A stretch of DNA of 64,000 bases from Flavobacteriaceae bacterium YJPT1-3 (GTDB taxonomy: Bacteria > Bacteroidota > Bacteroidia > Flavobacteriales > Flavobacteriaceae): positions 2,521,501-2,585,500 of the forward strand of contig CP123444.1 in NCBI GenBank assembly GCA_029866965.1. The letters are read 5' to 3'. Below, in pieces: positions 1 through 9,109 of the stretch; within the stretch, counting starts at the first letter, position 1, and every line of letters starts with the position of its first letter. A program made the position numbers and the translations under genes. Under the pieces are notes generated by a model. That model saw nothing but the letters and a program-made list of their open reading frames with translations, made no database searches and was not told the origin of the DNA.

Positions 1-340
1 TCAGCAGGATTTGATTGGGATTGACCGGCTTGATCAAGTAATCGGCAATTTTAGCCCCAATGGCTTCTTCCATGATGTACTCTTCCTCACTTTTAGTGAT
101 CATGACCACAGGTAGGGTCTCGCGCTTGGATTTGATCTCACTTAGGGTTTCCAAACCGGTCAGTCCGGGCATGTTTTCATCGAGAAAAACAATGTCATAA
201 TTTTCATTGTCGACCAACTCGATAGCTTCGGTACCACTCTGACATCCCGTTACCTCATATTCTCTCTGTTCCAGAAAAAGAATGTGCGGTTTTAATAAAT
301 CGATCTCGTCATCTACCCAAAGTATCTTGATGTTCGCCAT
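1..340 (-). CDS. porX: PorX-type response regulator, N-terminal receiver domain (cut by window edge)
   Basis: The reading frame starts at ATG 338-340 and runs off the left edge, so only about 113 residues are visible. They form a complete CheY-like receiver: the acidic pocket ILWVDDE (D10, D11), the phospho-acceptor D54 in [10 protein letters not shown], the Thr/Ser switch in VVMITKSE, and the conserved Lys in DYLIKPVNP. The last stretch ([15 protein letters not shown]) closely resembles PorX of Porphyromonas and Flavobacterium, which carries a C-terminal alkaline-phosphatase-like domain and, with the kinase PorY, controls the type IX secretion system. The C-terminal domain lies outside the window, so PorX identity rests on the receiver alone. 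Its ATG abuts the divergent HD gene region. Confidence 0.8.
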   Translation of the reverse strand, partial: MANIKILWVDDEIDLLKPHILFLEQREYEVTGCQSGTEAIELVDNENYDIVFLDENMPGLTGLETLSEIKSKRETLPVVMITKSEEEYIMEEAIGAKIADYLIKPVNPNQILL

Positions 341-345
341 ATGCT

Positions 346-353
346 TATATTTG
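346..353 (+). promoter_or_regulatory. -7 box TATATTTG for the HD-domain gene
   Basis: TATATTTG fits the Bacteroidota -7 consensus TAnnTTTG. A TTG at 327-329 lies 16 nt upstream as a possible -33 element. It sits inside the longest open frame (ATG 341), which would place transcription start downstream of that ATG and argues for a later translation start. Confidence 0.5.
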
Positions 354-373
354 TGTTTTTTAAAGCCCTTTTC

Positions 374-1603
374 TTGCCCGTTTCTAACAAACTTACAATA
401 ATAAACGACCCTATTTATGGATTTATTTCCATTCCCAATGGGCTCGTTTTTGATCTGATCAACCATCCGTATTTTCAGCGCTTACGGCGCATCTCTCAAA
501 TGGGACTTAGCTATCTGGTGTATCCTGGGGCGCATCATACGAGATTCCATCACGCGATTGGTTGTATACACGTCATGCAAAAGGCGCTGGAAGTCCTGGA
601 GCGCAAGGGCGTACCCTTGAGCGAGGCCGAAAAAGAAGCGGTCCAGGTGGCGATACTTCTGCATGATATCGGACACGGACCTTTCTCTCATGCCATGGAG
701 CACAGTATTGTGGAACACGTGTCTCATGAGTGGATTTCCTGGCGATTCATGGAAGCCTTAAACACCCATTTTAACGGAAGTTTAACCCTGGCGATCTCCA
801 TATTCAAGGGAGAGTATCCGCGTAAATTTTTACATCAACTGGTTTCCGGGCAGTTGGACATGGACCGTACCGACTATCTGAAAAGGGATAGTTTCTACAC
901 CGGAATGGCAGAAGGCAATATCAATACGGACCGTATATTGGCGATGCTTAACGTGCATGAAGACGAATTGGTCATCGAAGAAAAAGGAATCTATACCGTC
1001 GAGAAGTTCCTGGTCGCCCGACGGTTGATGTACTGGCAGGTCTATCTACATAAAACCAGTTTGGTGGCTGAGCAATTGATCATCCGGGTGCTGCAGCGGG
1101 CCAAAGAGCTTACCCTTCAGGGCCAAACCTTACCGGCCAGCAGTGCACTTCAATTCTTCCTGCAGAATCAGATCAACAAGGATAACTTTGATGGAGCGGT
1201 CTTAGCCACTTTCGCCCAGTTGGATGACTACGACCTGATCTCTGCGCTTAAAGAATGGTGTTCCCACAAGGACTTTTTACTTTCTGAACTGGCCAGGCGC
1301 ATCATTGATCGCAAACTGTTGAAGGTGAAGATCCGTAAGAAAGCTTTCGCGAAAGCGAAACTGGAGCAACGCATCGCACAGACGGCAACGGCCTTCGGGA
1401 TATCAGCAGAAGAAGCGCGTTATTTCGTCTTTGCCGGGGAGATCTCCAATCAAGGGTATTCATACACGGCCCGAGGTATCAACATCCTAAAAGAGAATGG
1501 AAAAATTGTCGATGTAGTTAAGGCCAGTGATCAATTGAGTTTGAAATCCCTATCCAAGGTCATAATCAAAAATTACATCTGTTATCCCAAGGGGCAGTCA
1601 TGA
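374..1603 (+). CDS. HD-domain phosphohydrolase (dNTPase/SAMHD1-like)
   Basis: About 410 residues. The metal-binding HD signature is visible: a His pair in [12 protein letters not shown], then [12 protein letters not shown], and a later Asp in [15 protein letters not shown], the H...HD...D pattern of deoxynucleoside triphosphate triphosphohydrolases and SAMHD1-like enzymes. Substrate cannot be told from sequence. The open frame extends to ATG 341, but a -7 promoter box lies at 346-353; family members usually begin a few residues before [13 protein letters not shown], so I chose TTG 374 over ATG 341. The gene lies directly upstream of lpxD (25 bp). It carries a perfect GCTTTCGCGAAAGC palindrome at 1343-1356, read as AFAKA. 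Confidence 0.85.
   Translation: MPVSNKLTIINDPIYGFISIPNGLVFDLINHPYFQRLRRISQMGLSYLVYPGAHHTRFHHAIGCIHVMQKALEVLERKGVPLSEAEKEAVQVAILLHDIGHGPFSHAMEHSIVEHVSHEWISWRFMEALNTHFNGSLTLAISIFKGEYPRKFLHQLVSGQLDMDRTDYLKRDSFYTGMAEGNINTDRILAMLNVHEDELVIEEKGIYTVEKFLVARRLMYWQVYLHKTSLVAEQLIIRVLQRAKELTLQGQTLPASSALQFFLQNQINKDNFDGAVLATFAQLDDYDLISALKEWCSHKDFLLSELARRIIDRKLLKVKIRKKAFAKAKLEQRIAQTATAFGISAEEARYFVFAGEISNQGYSYTARGINILKENGKIVDVVKASDQLSLKSLSKVIIKNYICYPKGQS
1343..1356. repeat. Palindrome GCTTTCGCGAAAGC (perfect)
   Basis: In the HD-domain gene, read as AFAKA. One of seven perfect copies in the window. Confidence 0.85.
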
Positions 1604-1615
1604 GTCAAATTTTAC

Positions 1616-1623
1616 TATTTTTG
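1616..1623 (+). promoter_or_regulatory. -7 box TATTTTTG immediately before lpxD
   Basis: TATTTTTG matches TAnnTTTG and ends 5 nt before the lpxD ATG at 1629, so transcription would begin within a few nucleotides of the start codon (a nearly leaderless mRNA). No convincing -33 TTG was seen. Confidence 0.45.
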
Positions 1624-1628
1624 CGGAG

Positions 1629-2657
1629 ATGAAATTTACAGCAGCACAAATTGCAGGGATACTGGAAGGCACTGTAGAAGGGAATCCGGACGCCGAAGTC
1701 TCACGACTTGCTAAAATTGAAGAAGGCGCTTCCGGATCATTAACTTTTCTAGCCAATCCCAAGTACACCTCCTATATATATAGCACGAACGCCTCAATCA
1801 CGATCGTTAATCATGATTTTGAGGCTGAACAGGAAGTTTCGACTACCCTCATCCGGGTAGACGATGCCTATAAGTCCTTTTCCAAACTGTTGGAGTACTA
1901 CAATAAGGTCAAGCTTAATAAAACAGGAATTGAACAACCCTGCTATATCGATGAGTCGGCGCAGTATGGAGAAGACATTTATTTGGGTGCTTTCTCTTAT
2001 TTGGGGCAGAACGTTCGTATCGGAAAGAACGTCAAGATTTATCCCAATGTCTATATTGGCGACAATGTGACCATTGGCGATGATTGTGTGCTTTTTGCAG
2101 GGGCTAAAGTCTACTCAGAAACCGTGATCGGTAATGAGGTTTATATTCATAGTGGTGCTATCATTGGCGCTGATGGATTTGGATTTTCTCCCAATGAACA
2201 GGGGGCTTACGATAAAGTCCCTCAAACCGGAAACGTGATCATTGAAGATCACGTCGATGTGGGAGCTGGGACTACCATTGATCGGGCCACTTTGGGCTCT
2301 ACCGTCATCCGCAGAGGCGTGAAGCTGGACAATCAGATCCAGATCGCCCACAATGTAGAGATCGGTGAACATACAGCTATAGCGGCTCAAACCGGCATCG
2401 CCGGGTCTACCAAGATCGGGAAACACTGCCTGATCGGTGGCCAGGTAGGGATCGTTGGACATATTACCATAGGAGATCGCGTTAAAATTCAGGCACAAAG
2501 CGGCATCAGCCGAAACATCAAAGACGGTGAAGTGCTGCAAGGCTCACCAGCCTTCGGCTATGGGGAATACAACAAATCCTACGTGCATTTCCGCAACCTG
2601 CCCAAAATTGTAAAAACGGTAAACAATCTAGAAAAAGATAAGGTTAATGATCGATAA
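1629..2657 (+). CDS. lpxD: UDP-3-O-(3-hydroxyacyl)glucosamine N-acyltransferase LpxD
   Basis: 342 residues, the usual LpxD length. LpxD adds the second 3-hydroxyacyl chain from acyl-ACP to UDP-3-O-acyl-glucosamine, the third step of lipid A synthesis. Residues 1-100 form the uridine-binding domain. From about 105 to 320 there are clear left-handed beta-helix hexapeptide repeats (IGKNVKIYPNVYIGDN and so on). The catalytic His is in IQIAHNVEIG. The gene overlaps lpxC-fabZ by 11 bp, indicating translational coupling. A second LpxD-like gene lies 2.9 kb downstream. Confidence 0.95.
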   Translation: MKFTAAQIAGILEGTVEGNPDAEVSRLAKIEEGASGSLTFLANPKYTSYIYSTNASITIVNHDFEAEQEVSTTLIRVDDAYKSFSKLLEYYNKVKLNKTGIEQPCYIDESAQYGEDIYLGAFSYLGQNVRIGKNVKIYPNVYIGDNVTIGDDCVLFAGAKVYSETVIGNEVYIHSGAIIGADGFGFSPNEQGAYDKVPQTGNVIIEDHVDVGAGTTIDRATLGSTVIRRGVKLDNQIQIAHNVEIGEHTAIAAQTGIAGSTKIGKHCLIGGQVGIVGHITIGDRVKIQAQSGISRNIKDGEVLQGSPAFGYGEYNKSYVHFRNLPKIVKTVNNLEKDKVNDR

Positions 2658-4056
2658 ATCAGGTCAAAAACAACGCACCATTGCCAAGGAAGTCTCTTTG
2701 TCGGGTGTAGGGCTGCATACGGGTAAGGAGGTAACACTCACCTTTAAGCCCGCTCCAGAAAATCACGGCTACGCCTTCAAACGCGTAGATCTGGAAGGTC
2801 AGCCGGTGGTTGAGGCTAATGCCAATTATGTCACCAATACCCAGCGCGGCACGAATCTAGAGAAAATGGGGGTTACCATTCAAACTTCGGAACACGTGCT
2901 TGCGGCCTGTGTGGGTATGGAAATTGACAACATCCTGCTCGAACTCAACGCTTCGGAACCCCCCATCATGGACGGCTCGTCCAAATTTTTTGTGGAGGCT
3001 CTCGAGAAAGCCGGAGTTAAAGAACAAGAGGCCTGCCGCAAGGAATTTGTGGTCACTGAAGTCATCAATTATCTGGATGAAGAAACCGGTAGCGAGATCA
3101 TGCTGATGCCTGCAGACGAATACCAGGTGACCACCATGGTTGATTTTGGCACCAAAGTATTGGGCACACAGAATGCCAGCATCAAAAAACTCACCGAATT
3201 CAAGGAGGAGATTGCCGATGCTAGAACCTTTAGTTTTCTGCATGAGATCGAGATGTTGCTCGAACACGGCCTCATCAAGGGAGGAGATCTGAATAATGCT
3301 ATTGTTTACGTCGATAAAGAACTTTCTCCGGAAACCATGGAGAAACTGCGCTCCGCCTTTAAAAAAGACAATATTTCGGTGAAGCCTAATGGAATTTTGG
3401 ACAACCTTACCCTGCATTATCCCAATGAAGCGGCAAGACATAAACTGTTGGATGTCATTGGAGATTTAGCCTTGGCAGGAATGCGTATCCGCGGAAAGGT
3501 GATCGCCAACAAGCCCGGGCATTATGTCAATACACAGTTTGCTAAAAAACTGAAGAAGATCATCAAGCAGGAAGAGCGTAACAATGTGCCTCAATTTGAT
3601 TTGAGTAAACCTCCGGTCAAGGATGTGAACGCGATCATGGCCATGTTACCGCACCGACCCCCCTTCTTGTTGGTCGATAAGATCCTGGAACTCTCCGATT
3701 CACATGTAGTTGGTTTGAAGAACGTCACGATGAACGAGCCGTTTTTCGTGGGCCACTTTCCCGGAGCACCCGTGATGCCGGGTGTACTGCAGGTAGAAGC
3801 CATGGCACAAACCGGTGGGATTTTAGTACTGAGTACCGTACCGGACCCGGAGAACTACCTTACCTATTTCATTAAGATCGACAATGTGCGCTTTAAGCAG
3901 CAGGTACTCCCGGGAGATACCCTCATTTTCAAATTAGATCTATTATCTCCCATCCGTCGAGGGATATGCCACATGCAAGGGTACGCCTATGCCAATGGCA
4001 AATTGGCCACCGAGGCTGAACTCATGGCGCAAATCGTTAAAGTAAAAAACAACTAA
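2647..4056 (+). CDS. lpxC-fabZ: Bifunctional LpxC-FabZ: UDP-3-O-acyl-GlcNAc deacetylase / 3-hydroxyacyl-ACP dehydratase
   Basis: 469 residues combining two enzymes. Residues 1-310 are LpxC, the zinc deacetylase committing to lipid A synthesis: zinc ligands appear as the His of SEHVLAACVG and the HxxxD of ARHKLLDVIGDL, with GDLALAGMRIRGKV downstream. Residues about 325-469 are a FabZ hot-dog fold: MLPHRPPFLLVDKI followed by the catalytic His and Glu in GHFPGAPVMPGVLQVEAM. The fusion is common across Bacteroidota and ties the balance of lipid A against membrane phospholipid synthesis to one polypeptide. It overlaps lpxD by 11 bp and is followed by lpxA after 1 bp. Confidence 0.96.
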   Translation: MIDKSGQKQRTIAKEVSLSGVGLHTGKEVTLTFKPAPENHGYAFKRVDLEGQPVVEANANYVTNTQRGTNLEKMGVTIQTSEHVLAACVGMEIDNILLELNASEPPIMDGSSKFFVEALEKAGVKEQEACRKEFVVTEVINYLDEETGSEIMLMPADEYQVTTMVDFGTKVLGTQNASIKKLTEFKEEIADARTFSFLHEIEMLLEHGLIKGGDLNNAIVYVDKELSPETMEKLRSAFKKDNISVKPNGILDNLTLHYPNEAARHKLLDVIGDLALAGMRIRGKVIANKPGHYVNTQFAKKLKKIIKQEERNNVPQFDLSKPPVKDVNAIMAMLPHRPPFLLVDKILELSDSHVVGLKNVTMNEPFFVGHFPGAPVMPGVLQVEAMAQTGGILVLSTVPDPENYLTYFIKIDNVRFKQQVLPGDTLIFKLDLLSPIRRGICHMQGYAYANGKLATEAELMAQIVKVKNN

Positions 4057-4057
4057 G

Positions 4058-4843
4058 ATGAATCAACCACTGGCTTATGTGCACCCGGGTGCAAAAATTG
4101 CCAAAAACGTGGTCATAGAACCGTTCACCACCATCCATAATAATGTGGTGATTGGAGAAGGAAGTTGGATAGGATCTAACGTGACTATAATGGAAGGCGC
4201 CCGAATCGGGAAAAATGTAAATATTTTTCCGGGAGCGGTTATATCCGCTATTCCGCAGGATAAAAAGTTTGAGGACGAAGATACAGTTACCATCATTGGA
4301 GACAATACGACCATTCGGGAGTGTGTAACCATCAATCGGGGTACGGCTGACCGGCAGAAAACCGAAATCGGCAGTAATTGCTGGATCATGGCTTATTGCC
4401 ATATTGCACACGACTGTATCGTAGGGGATAACTGTATTTTCTCCAACAACAGTACTTTGGCCGGACACATTACCGTAGGGGACTACGTAGTACTGGCGGG
4501 CATGGCTGCCGTTCAGCAATTTTGTACCATTGGGAATCACGCTTTTGTGACCGGAGGTAGCTTAGTTCGAAAGGATGTTCCTCCTTATGTCAAAGCGGGT
4601 CGCGAACCCTTGTCTTACGTGGGTATCAATTCGATCGGACTTCGACGTCGGGGGTATACTACTGAAAAGATCAGAGAGATCCAGGACATCTATCGTATCC
4701 TCTATCAAAAGAACTACAACAATTCACAGGCCGTAGAGATCCTGGAAGCTGAAATGCAAGCCACTCCGGAACGCGATGAGATCCTGCAGTTCGTTAGAAA
4801 TTCGAAACGCGGAATCATGCGCGGTTACATGACAATAGGTTAA
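4058..4843 (+). CDS. lpxA: Acyl-ACP--UDP-N-acetylglucosamine O-acyltransferase LpxA
   Basis: 261 residues, as usual for LpxA. It performs the first, reversible step of lipid A synthesis, moving a 3-hydroxyacyl chain from ACP to UDP-GlcNAc. Hexapeptide beta-helix repeats cover residues 1-190. The catalytic His lies in MAYCHIAHDC. The C-terminal helical domain (GINSIGLRRRGYTTEKI onward) is the typical LpxA tail. It sits 1 bp after lpxC-fabZ in the same transcription unit and 18 bp before efp. Confidence 0.95.
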   Translation: MNQPLAYVHPGAKIAKNVVIEPFTTIHNNVVIGEGSWIGSNVTIMEGARIGKNVNIFPGAVISAIPQDKKFEDEDTVTIIGDNTTIRECVTINRGTADRQKTEIGSNCWIMAYCHIAHDCIVGDNCIFSNNSTLAGHITVGDYVVLAGMAAVQQFCTIGNHAFVTGGSLVRKDVPPYVKAGREPLSYVGINSIGLRRRGYTTEKIREIQDIYRILYQKNYNNSQAVEILEAEMQATPERDEILQFVRNSKRGIMRGYMTIG

Positions 4844-4861
4844 TTTAATACTTCCATAGCA

Positions 4862-5428
4862 ATGGCAACAACATCTGATATCCGCAAAGGATTATGCATA
4901 CATTACAACAATGATATTTACAAGATCATTGAATTTTTACACGTGAAACCAGGCAAAGGTCCGGCCTTCGTACGTACCAAACTAAAAAGCGTCACCACGG
5001 GTAAGGTACTCGATAATACCTTTTCTGCAGGACACAAGATTGAAGACGTACGTGTAGAAACCCAGAAGTATCAATTCTTGTACAAGGACAACGACTTTTA
5101 TCACTTCATGAATGAAACCGACTACACCCAAATTCGTTTGACCGAAAGCGCGTTGGATATGCCGGGACTTTTGAAAGAAGGAGAAGTGGTCACCATCATG
5201 ATCAATACCGAGAACAATCTGCCGCTCTCTGTGGAAATGCCGGCTCACGTTGTTCTCGAAATAACACATACAGAGCCCGGGGTGAAAGGAAATACTGCCA
5301 CCAACGCCACGAAACCTGCAACGGTAGAGACCGGGGCCGAGGTCAACGTTCCTTTGTTCATCAACGAAGGAGATAAGGTAAAGATCGAAACCGAAAAAGG
5401 AACTTATAAAGAACGGGTCACCGAATAA
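4862..5428 (+). CDS. efp: Translation elongation factor P
   Basis: 188 residues with the three-domain EF-P layout. The N-terminal KOW-like domain carries the tip loop KPGKGPAF, whose Lys enters the ribosomal peptidyl-transferase centre to relieve stalling at proline runs. The OB domains follow, including the C-terminal signature INEGDKVKIETEKGTYKERV. No modification enzyme gene is adjacent. Placement after lpxA is a recurrent Bacteroidota arrangement. Confidence 0.95.
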   Translation: MATTSDIRKGLCIHYNNDIYKIIEFLHVKPGKGPAFVRTKLKSVTTGKVLDNTFSAGHKIEDVRVETQKYQFLYKDNDFYHFMNETDYTQIRLTESALDMPGLLKEGEVVTIMINTENNLPLSVEMPAHVVLEITHTEPGVKGNTATNATKPATVETGAEVNVPLFINEGDKVKIETEKGTYKERVTE

Positions 5429-5509
5429 CAACTAATAAACTTTTGTTATAATCCCATGCTATGGCTGCAAGTATGCACGTAGAATGGGATTTTTTTCTAT
5501 GTTTAGCCT

Positions 5510-6439
5510 ATGAAATTTCCAAAACCCGAAACTCTGGCCAGCATCGCTGCACTCCTTGAGGTAGACTTTGTGGGACCTGCAGAATTTCCGGTACTCGGCA
5601 TGAATGAGATCCATGTGGTGGAACCCGGAGACATCGTTTTTGTCGATCATCCCAAGTATTACGATAAGGCGCTAAAATCGGCAGCAACCATTGTTTTGAT
5701 CAATAAAAAAGTGGAGTGTCCGGAGGGCAAAGCACTGTTGATCTCTGATGATCCGTTCCGCGATTTTAATAAGCTGACAGCTCATTTCAAGCCTTTTCAA
5801 GCTTCCGCGAAAGCGATAGCTGACAGCGCTCAAATTGGAGAAGGTACCGTTATTCAACCCAACGTATTTGTTGGTAATCAAGTGGTCATCGGAAAGAATT
5901 GTCTCATTCACCCCAACGTCACCATATATGACGGAACCGTCATTGGAGATCACGTGACCATCCATAGTGGAACGGTCTTGGGTGCTGATGCTTTTTACTA
6001 TAAGAAACGTCCGGAAGGATTTGATCAATTAAAATCAGGAGGTCATGTGGTTATTGAAGACCATGTCGATATTGGTGCCTGCTGCACGATCGATCGTGGG
6101 GTGACCGGTGCTACCACCATTGGAGCTGGATCTAAGCTGGACAATCACATACAGGTAGGCCATGATACGGTGATCGGAAAAAAAGCCCTGATCGCTTCTC
6201 AGGTGGGCATTGCAGGCTGTGTGGTTATCAAGGATCGAGTCACGCTTTGGGGGCAAGTAGGCATTTCCAGTGGCATCACGCTGGAGGACGATGTGACTAT
6301 TATGGCGCAAAGCGGCGTGGGTATGGACTGTGAGGCCGGGAAATCGTATTTTGGCAGTCCGGCCGGAGAAGCCCGACAGAAATACAGAGAATTAGCAGGA
6401 ATCAAGCAAATTCCGGCTATCATAGAAAAACTGAAATAA
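5510..6439 (+). CDS. Second LpxD-like UDP-3-O-acylglucosamine N-acyltransferase
   Basis: 309 residues, related to but shorter than the LpxD at 1629. The N-terminal domain is followed by hexapeptide repeats (IGKNCLIHPNVTIYDGTVIG) and the family's catalytic-type His in DNHIQVGHDTVIG. The middle (FYYKKRPEGFDQLKSGG) matches the short insertion seen in the Bacteroidota LpxD paralogue that follows efp. Whether it acylates the same sugar, another acceptor, or with another chain length is not shown by the sequence. It lies 81 bp after efp and 1 bp before the NTF2-like gene, and has a near-copy of the window palindrome at 5801-5814. Confidence 0.85.
   Translation: MKFPKPETLASIAALLEVDFVGPAEFPVLGMNEIHVVEPGDIVFVDHPKYYDKALKSAATIVLINKKVECPEGKALLISDDPFRDFNKLTAHFKPFQASAKAIADSAQIGEGTVIQPNVFVGNQVVIGKNCLIHPNVTIYDGTVIGDHVTIHSGTVLGADAFYYKKRPEGFDQLKSGGHVVIEDHVDIGACCTIDRGVTGATTIGAGSKLDNHIQVGHDTVIGKKALIASQVGIAGCVVIKDRVTLWGQVGISSGITLEDDVTIMAQSGVGMDCEAGKSYFGSPAGEARQKYRELAGIKQIPAIIEKLK
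5801..5814. repeat. Palindrome GCTTCCGCGAAAGC (one mismatch)
   Basis: Copy of the GCTTTCGCGAAAGC family with T to C at position 5, inside the lpxD-like gene, read as ASAKA. Confidence 0.7.
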
Positions 6440-6440
6440 T

Positions 6441-6854
6441 ATGAAATCAACTGCTAAGCAGATCGTAGAGGGGTTTTACAAATCCAATTTCTTCAACGAT
6501 CCAGAGCTCCTGGAAAAGTACGTGCATCCGGATGTGGAACTCTACTGGAATGCCGCTACGGGTTTTTCTAAAATGACCTATTCGGATCTGGACCGTATGA
6601 TCACCGAAATGTCCAAATCCTTTATTTCCTTGCGGCCTTCCATTACGCATGTGTTGCAGGATGGAGATCAGGTCGCGATACGATATACCTACTATGTCCG
6701 TACTATCGAAAATCCCGATGAGGAGATGGTCATCATTCATTTTATTGCCATCTGGGAACTGAAAGACGGAAAAATGTACCGCGGTTATCAGATCAGCCAA
6801 CCTGCCGATGAAGACCCGGAAAATCTAGAGGCCTACAAGAAGATAAAGTTCTAA
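6441..6854 (+). CDS. NTF2-like / SnoaL-like protein
   Basis: 137 residues with the NTF2-like cone fold pattern: an N-terminal helix (AKQIVEGFYKSNFF), HPDVELYWNAATG, and C-terminal strands around MVIIHFIAIWELKDGKMYRGYQ. The fold serves both enzymes (isomerases, cyclases) and binding proteins, so function cannot be assigned. It starts 1 bp after the lpxD paralogue and is probably co-transcribed with it. No signal peptide. Confidence 0.8.
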   Translation: MKSTAKQIVEGFYKSNFFNDPELLEKYVHPDVELYWNAATGFSKMTYSDLDRMITEMSKSFISLRPSITHVLQDGDQVAIRYTYYVRTIENPDEEMVIIHFIAIWELKDGKMYRGYQISQPADEDPENLEAYKKIKF

Positions 6855-6883
6855 GATTGCTTTCCTTTTCGTAGTGAAATAGG

Positions 6884-6891
6884 TACTTTTG
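6884..6891 (+). promoter_or_regulatory. -7 box TACTTTTG for sucD
   Basis: TACTTTTG fits TAnnTTTG and lies 22 nt before the sucD ATG. A TTG at 6857-6859 is 24 nt upstream, slightly farther than usual for a -33 element. Confidence 0.45.
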
Positions 6892-6913
6892 AGAGCAACT
6901 ATTAAAATCCATT

Positions 6914-7786
6914 ATGAGCGTATTAGTCAATAAAGATTCAAAGATAATTGTACAAGGTTTTACCGGTAGTGAAGGTACCTTTCATGCCGAACAAATGATC
7001 GAGTATGGAACTCAGGTCGTTGGTGGAGTCACTCCGGGCAAAGGAGGACAAGAACACTTAGGGAAACCGGTTTTCAATACCGTAGCAGAAGCGGTCGATA
7101 AGACTGGTGCTGATGTATCGATCATCTTTGTACCTCCTGCTTTTGCCGCTGATGCGATCATGGAAGCCGCCGATGCCGGAATCAAAGTGATCATTACGAT
7201 CACGGAAGGGATCCCAGTTGCTGACATGGTGAAAGCCGCTGATTATCTGAAAGATCGCGATAGCCGTCTTATTGGCCCAAACTGTCCCGGCGTAATCACT
7301 CCTGGTGAGGCCAAGGTGGGAATCATGCCTGGATTCGTATTCAAAAAAGGAAAAGTGGGTATTGTTTCTAAGTCGGGTACCCTGACTTACGAAGCTGCTG
7401 ACCAGGTGGTCAAACAAAACCTGGGTATCACTACCGCAATTGGTATTGGAGGTGACCCCATCATTGGGACGACCACCAAAGAAGCTTTGGAGCTCTTGAT
7501 CAATGACGAGGAAACAGAATGTGTGGTCATGATCGGAGAGATCGGTGGTCAACTGGAAGCAGAAGCTGCTCAATGGTATCAGAAAAGCGGAAGCAAAAAA
7601 CCGGTGGTTGGATTTATCGCCGGTGAAACGGCACCAGCAGGACGTACCATGGGACATGCAGGAGCCATTGTAGGGGGGAGCGATGACACTGCAGCAGCCA
7701 AGAAGGCTGTTCTTAAGAAATGCGGCATCCATGTGGTGGACAGTCCGGCTGAGATCGGGAAAAAGGTTGCCGAAGTAGTTGGGTAA
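6914..7786 (+). CDS. sucD: Succinate--CoA ligase (ADP/GDP-forming) subunit alpha
   Basis: 290 residues. The N-terminal CoA-binding Rossmann domain shows [18 protein letters not shown] and [10 protein letters not shown]; the phosphohistidine site is the His of [13 protein letters not shown] near residue 245. With SucC it interconverts succinyl-CoA and succinate with substrate-level nucleotide phosphorylation in the TCA cycle. The beta subunit gene is not in this window, so the two are unlinked here. It has its own -7 box upstream. Confidence 0.96.
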   Translation: MSVLVNKDSKIIVQGFTGSEGTFHAEQMIEYGTQVVGGVTPGKGGQEHLGKPVFNTVAEAVDKTGADVSIIFVPPAFAADAIMEAADAGIKVIITITEGIPVADMVKAADYLKDRDSRLIGPNCPGVITPGEAKVGIMPGFVFKKGKVGIVSKSGTLTYEAADQVVKQNLGITTAIGIGGDPIIGTTTKEALELLINDEETECVVMIGEIGGQLEAEAAQWYQKSGSKKPVVGFIAGETAPAGRTMGHAGAIVGGSDDTAAAKKAVLKKCGIHVVDSPAEIGKKVAEVVG

Positions 7787-7797
7787 ATCAGTCTTCA

Positions 7798-8325
7798 ATG
7801 AATAAATCAAATGTTTCACTTAGTGGTGATGCGCTCAAGCAGATCAAACTGCACTATCAGGAAGAGTACGCCAAAACCCTCAAAAAGTTAAAAGAGCTCG
7901 AGCAGGTATTACAGGAGTTAGATCCTGTGCAGCTGGATGCGGCTCCTGTCACGGAACTCAATACAGCTCCATCGTCAACCGCTGACAAGCCCAAAACCCA
8001 AAAGCGTAAATACAAGAAAAAACGCGGCCGAAAATCGGTTTGGGGCAAGTTCATCATGGATCGACTCAAGGCCACTCAGATTCCTTTATCCTATGATCAA
8101 ATGACCAACCACGCCATGGTGGTCAAAAAATTAGCCCCTTCCGAAAAAGACAAAACAAAAAGAGCCATCAGCAGTGCCGCATTCAACCTTAGAAAGAATG
8201 CTGAAAAGATCGACACCTATGGCATTAAAGGAAGCCGGGAGAAATACTTAGTGCTTTCTTCCTGGTTGGATGATAAAGGCCAATTGGAAGATAAATACAA
8301 ATCAAAAATAGCCAAGACCTCATGA
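7798..8325 (+). CDS. Basic protein of unknown function with AT-hook-like motif
   Basis: 175 residues, no family recognised. Residues 10-40 are predicted helical (HYQEEYAKTLKKLKELEQV), then an Ala/Pro/Thr-rich linker, then a strongly basic patch KRKYKKKRGRKSVWG whose RGRK core resembles an AT-hook, then a helical C-terminal half (residues 80-175) rich in Lys. The layout suggests a DNA- or RNA-binding protein with a winged-helix-like tail, but this is inference. It begins 11 bp after sucD and overlaps fabG by 4 bp (ATGA), so it is translationally coupled to fabG. Confidence 0.65.
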   Translation: MNKSNVSLSGDALKQIKLHYQEEYAKTLKKLKELEQVLQELDPVQLDAAPVTELNTAPSSTADKPKTQKRKYKKKRGRKSVWGKFIMDRLKATQIPLSYDQMTNHAMVVKKLAPSEKDKTKRAISSAAFNLRKNAEKIDTYGIKGSREKYLVLSSWLDDKGQLEDKYKSKIAKTS

Positions 8326-9068
8326 AATTATTAGCAGGAAAAACAGCGATCATCACCGGTGCCAGTCGTGGAATTGGAAATGGAATCGCCAAGGTTTTCG
8401 CCAACCACGGTGCTAAGGTGGCTTTTACTTACAGTTCCTCCGTGACCGCAGCCGATGAATTGGAAAAAGAGCTTAAAGAGCTCGGCGTGGAAGCCAAGGG
8501 CTATAAGTCCAATGCTGCTGATTTTGAAGACTGCCAGCAATTAGCTGCCGCCGTTTTAGAGGAATTTGGAAGTATAGATATCGTAGTCAATAACGCCGGA
8601 ATCACCAAAGACAATCTCTTAATGCGCATGAGCGAGGAAGATTTTGACAAAGTGATCGAGATCAACCTCAAGTCGGTGTTCAACATGACCAAGGCCGTTC
8701 AGCGAACCATGCTGAAACAACGCCAGGGGAGTATCATCAATATCAGCTCAGTAGTGGGTGTGAAAGGAAATGCCGGGCAGGCGAACTATGCCGCTTCTAA
8801 AGCCGGGATCATCGGTTTTTCTAAGTCCATGGCCCTGGAATTAAGTTCCAGGAATATCCGAACCAATGTGATCGCTCCAGGGTTTATTGAAACTGAAATG
8901 ACCGATAAATTGGACGAAGCTACCGTAGCCGGTTGGAGAGAGGGAATTCCTCTAAAGCGTGGCGGCACTCCCGAAGATGTAGCCAATGCCTGCGTTTTCT
9001 TTGCCAGCGATCTGAGTGCCTACGTTACCGGCCAGGTATTGAACGTAGACGGCGGAATGCTGACCTAA
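8322..9068 (+). CDS. fabG: 3-oxoacyl-[acyl-carrier-protein] reductase
   Basis: 248 residues, a classical short-chain dehydrogenase. The NADPH-binding motif is TGASRGIGNGIA, followed by NNAGITKD, the catalytic Ser in INISSVVG and the YAASK Tyr/Lys pair near residue 155; the C-terminal ending VTGQVLNVDGGM is typical of FabG. It reduces 3-oxoacyl-ACP in fatty acid elongation. It overlaps the preceding gene by 4 bp. Confidence 0.93.
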   Translation: MKLLAGKTAIITGASRGIGNGIAKVFANHGAKVAFTYSSSVTAADELEKELKELGVEAKGYKSNAADFEDCQQLAAAVLEEFGSIDIVVNNAGITKDNLLMRMSEEDFDKVIEINLKSVFNMTKAVQRTMLKQRQGSIINISSVVGVKGNAGQANYAASKAGIIGFSKSMALELSSRNIRTNVIAPGFIETEMTDKLDEATVAGWREGIPLKRGGTPEDVANACVFFASDLSAYVTGQVLNVDGGMLT

Positions 9069-9109
9069 ACCTAACAGCGCTGAGTTGATCAGTGTTCTGA
9101 ACTCTTTTC

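Noticed and set aside
482-727. Antisense open frames inside the HD, lpx, his and par genes
   Set aside because: They lie opposite or in other frames of genes with clear family motifs and show no own start context or family match; treated as shadows.
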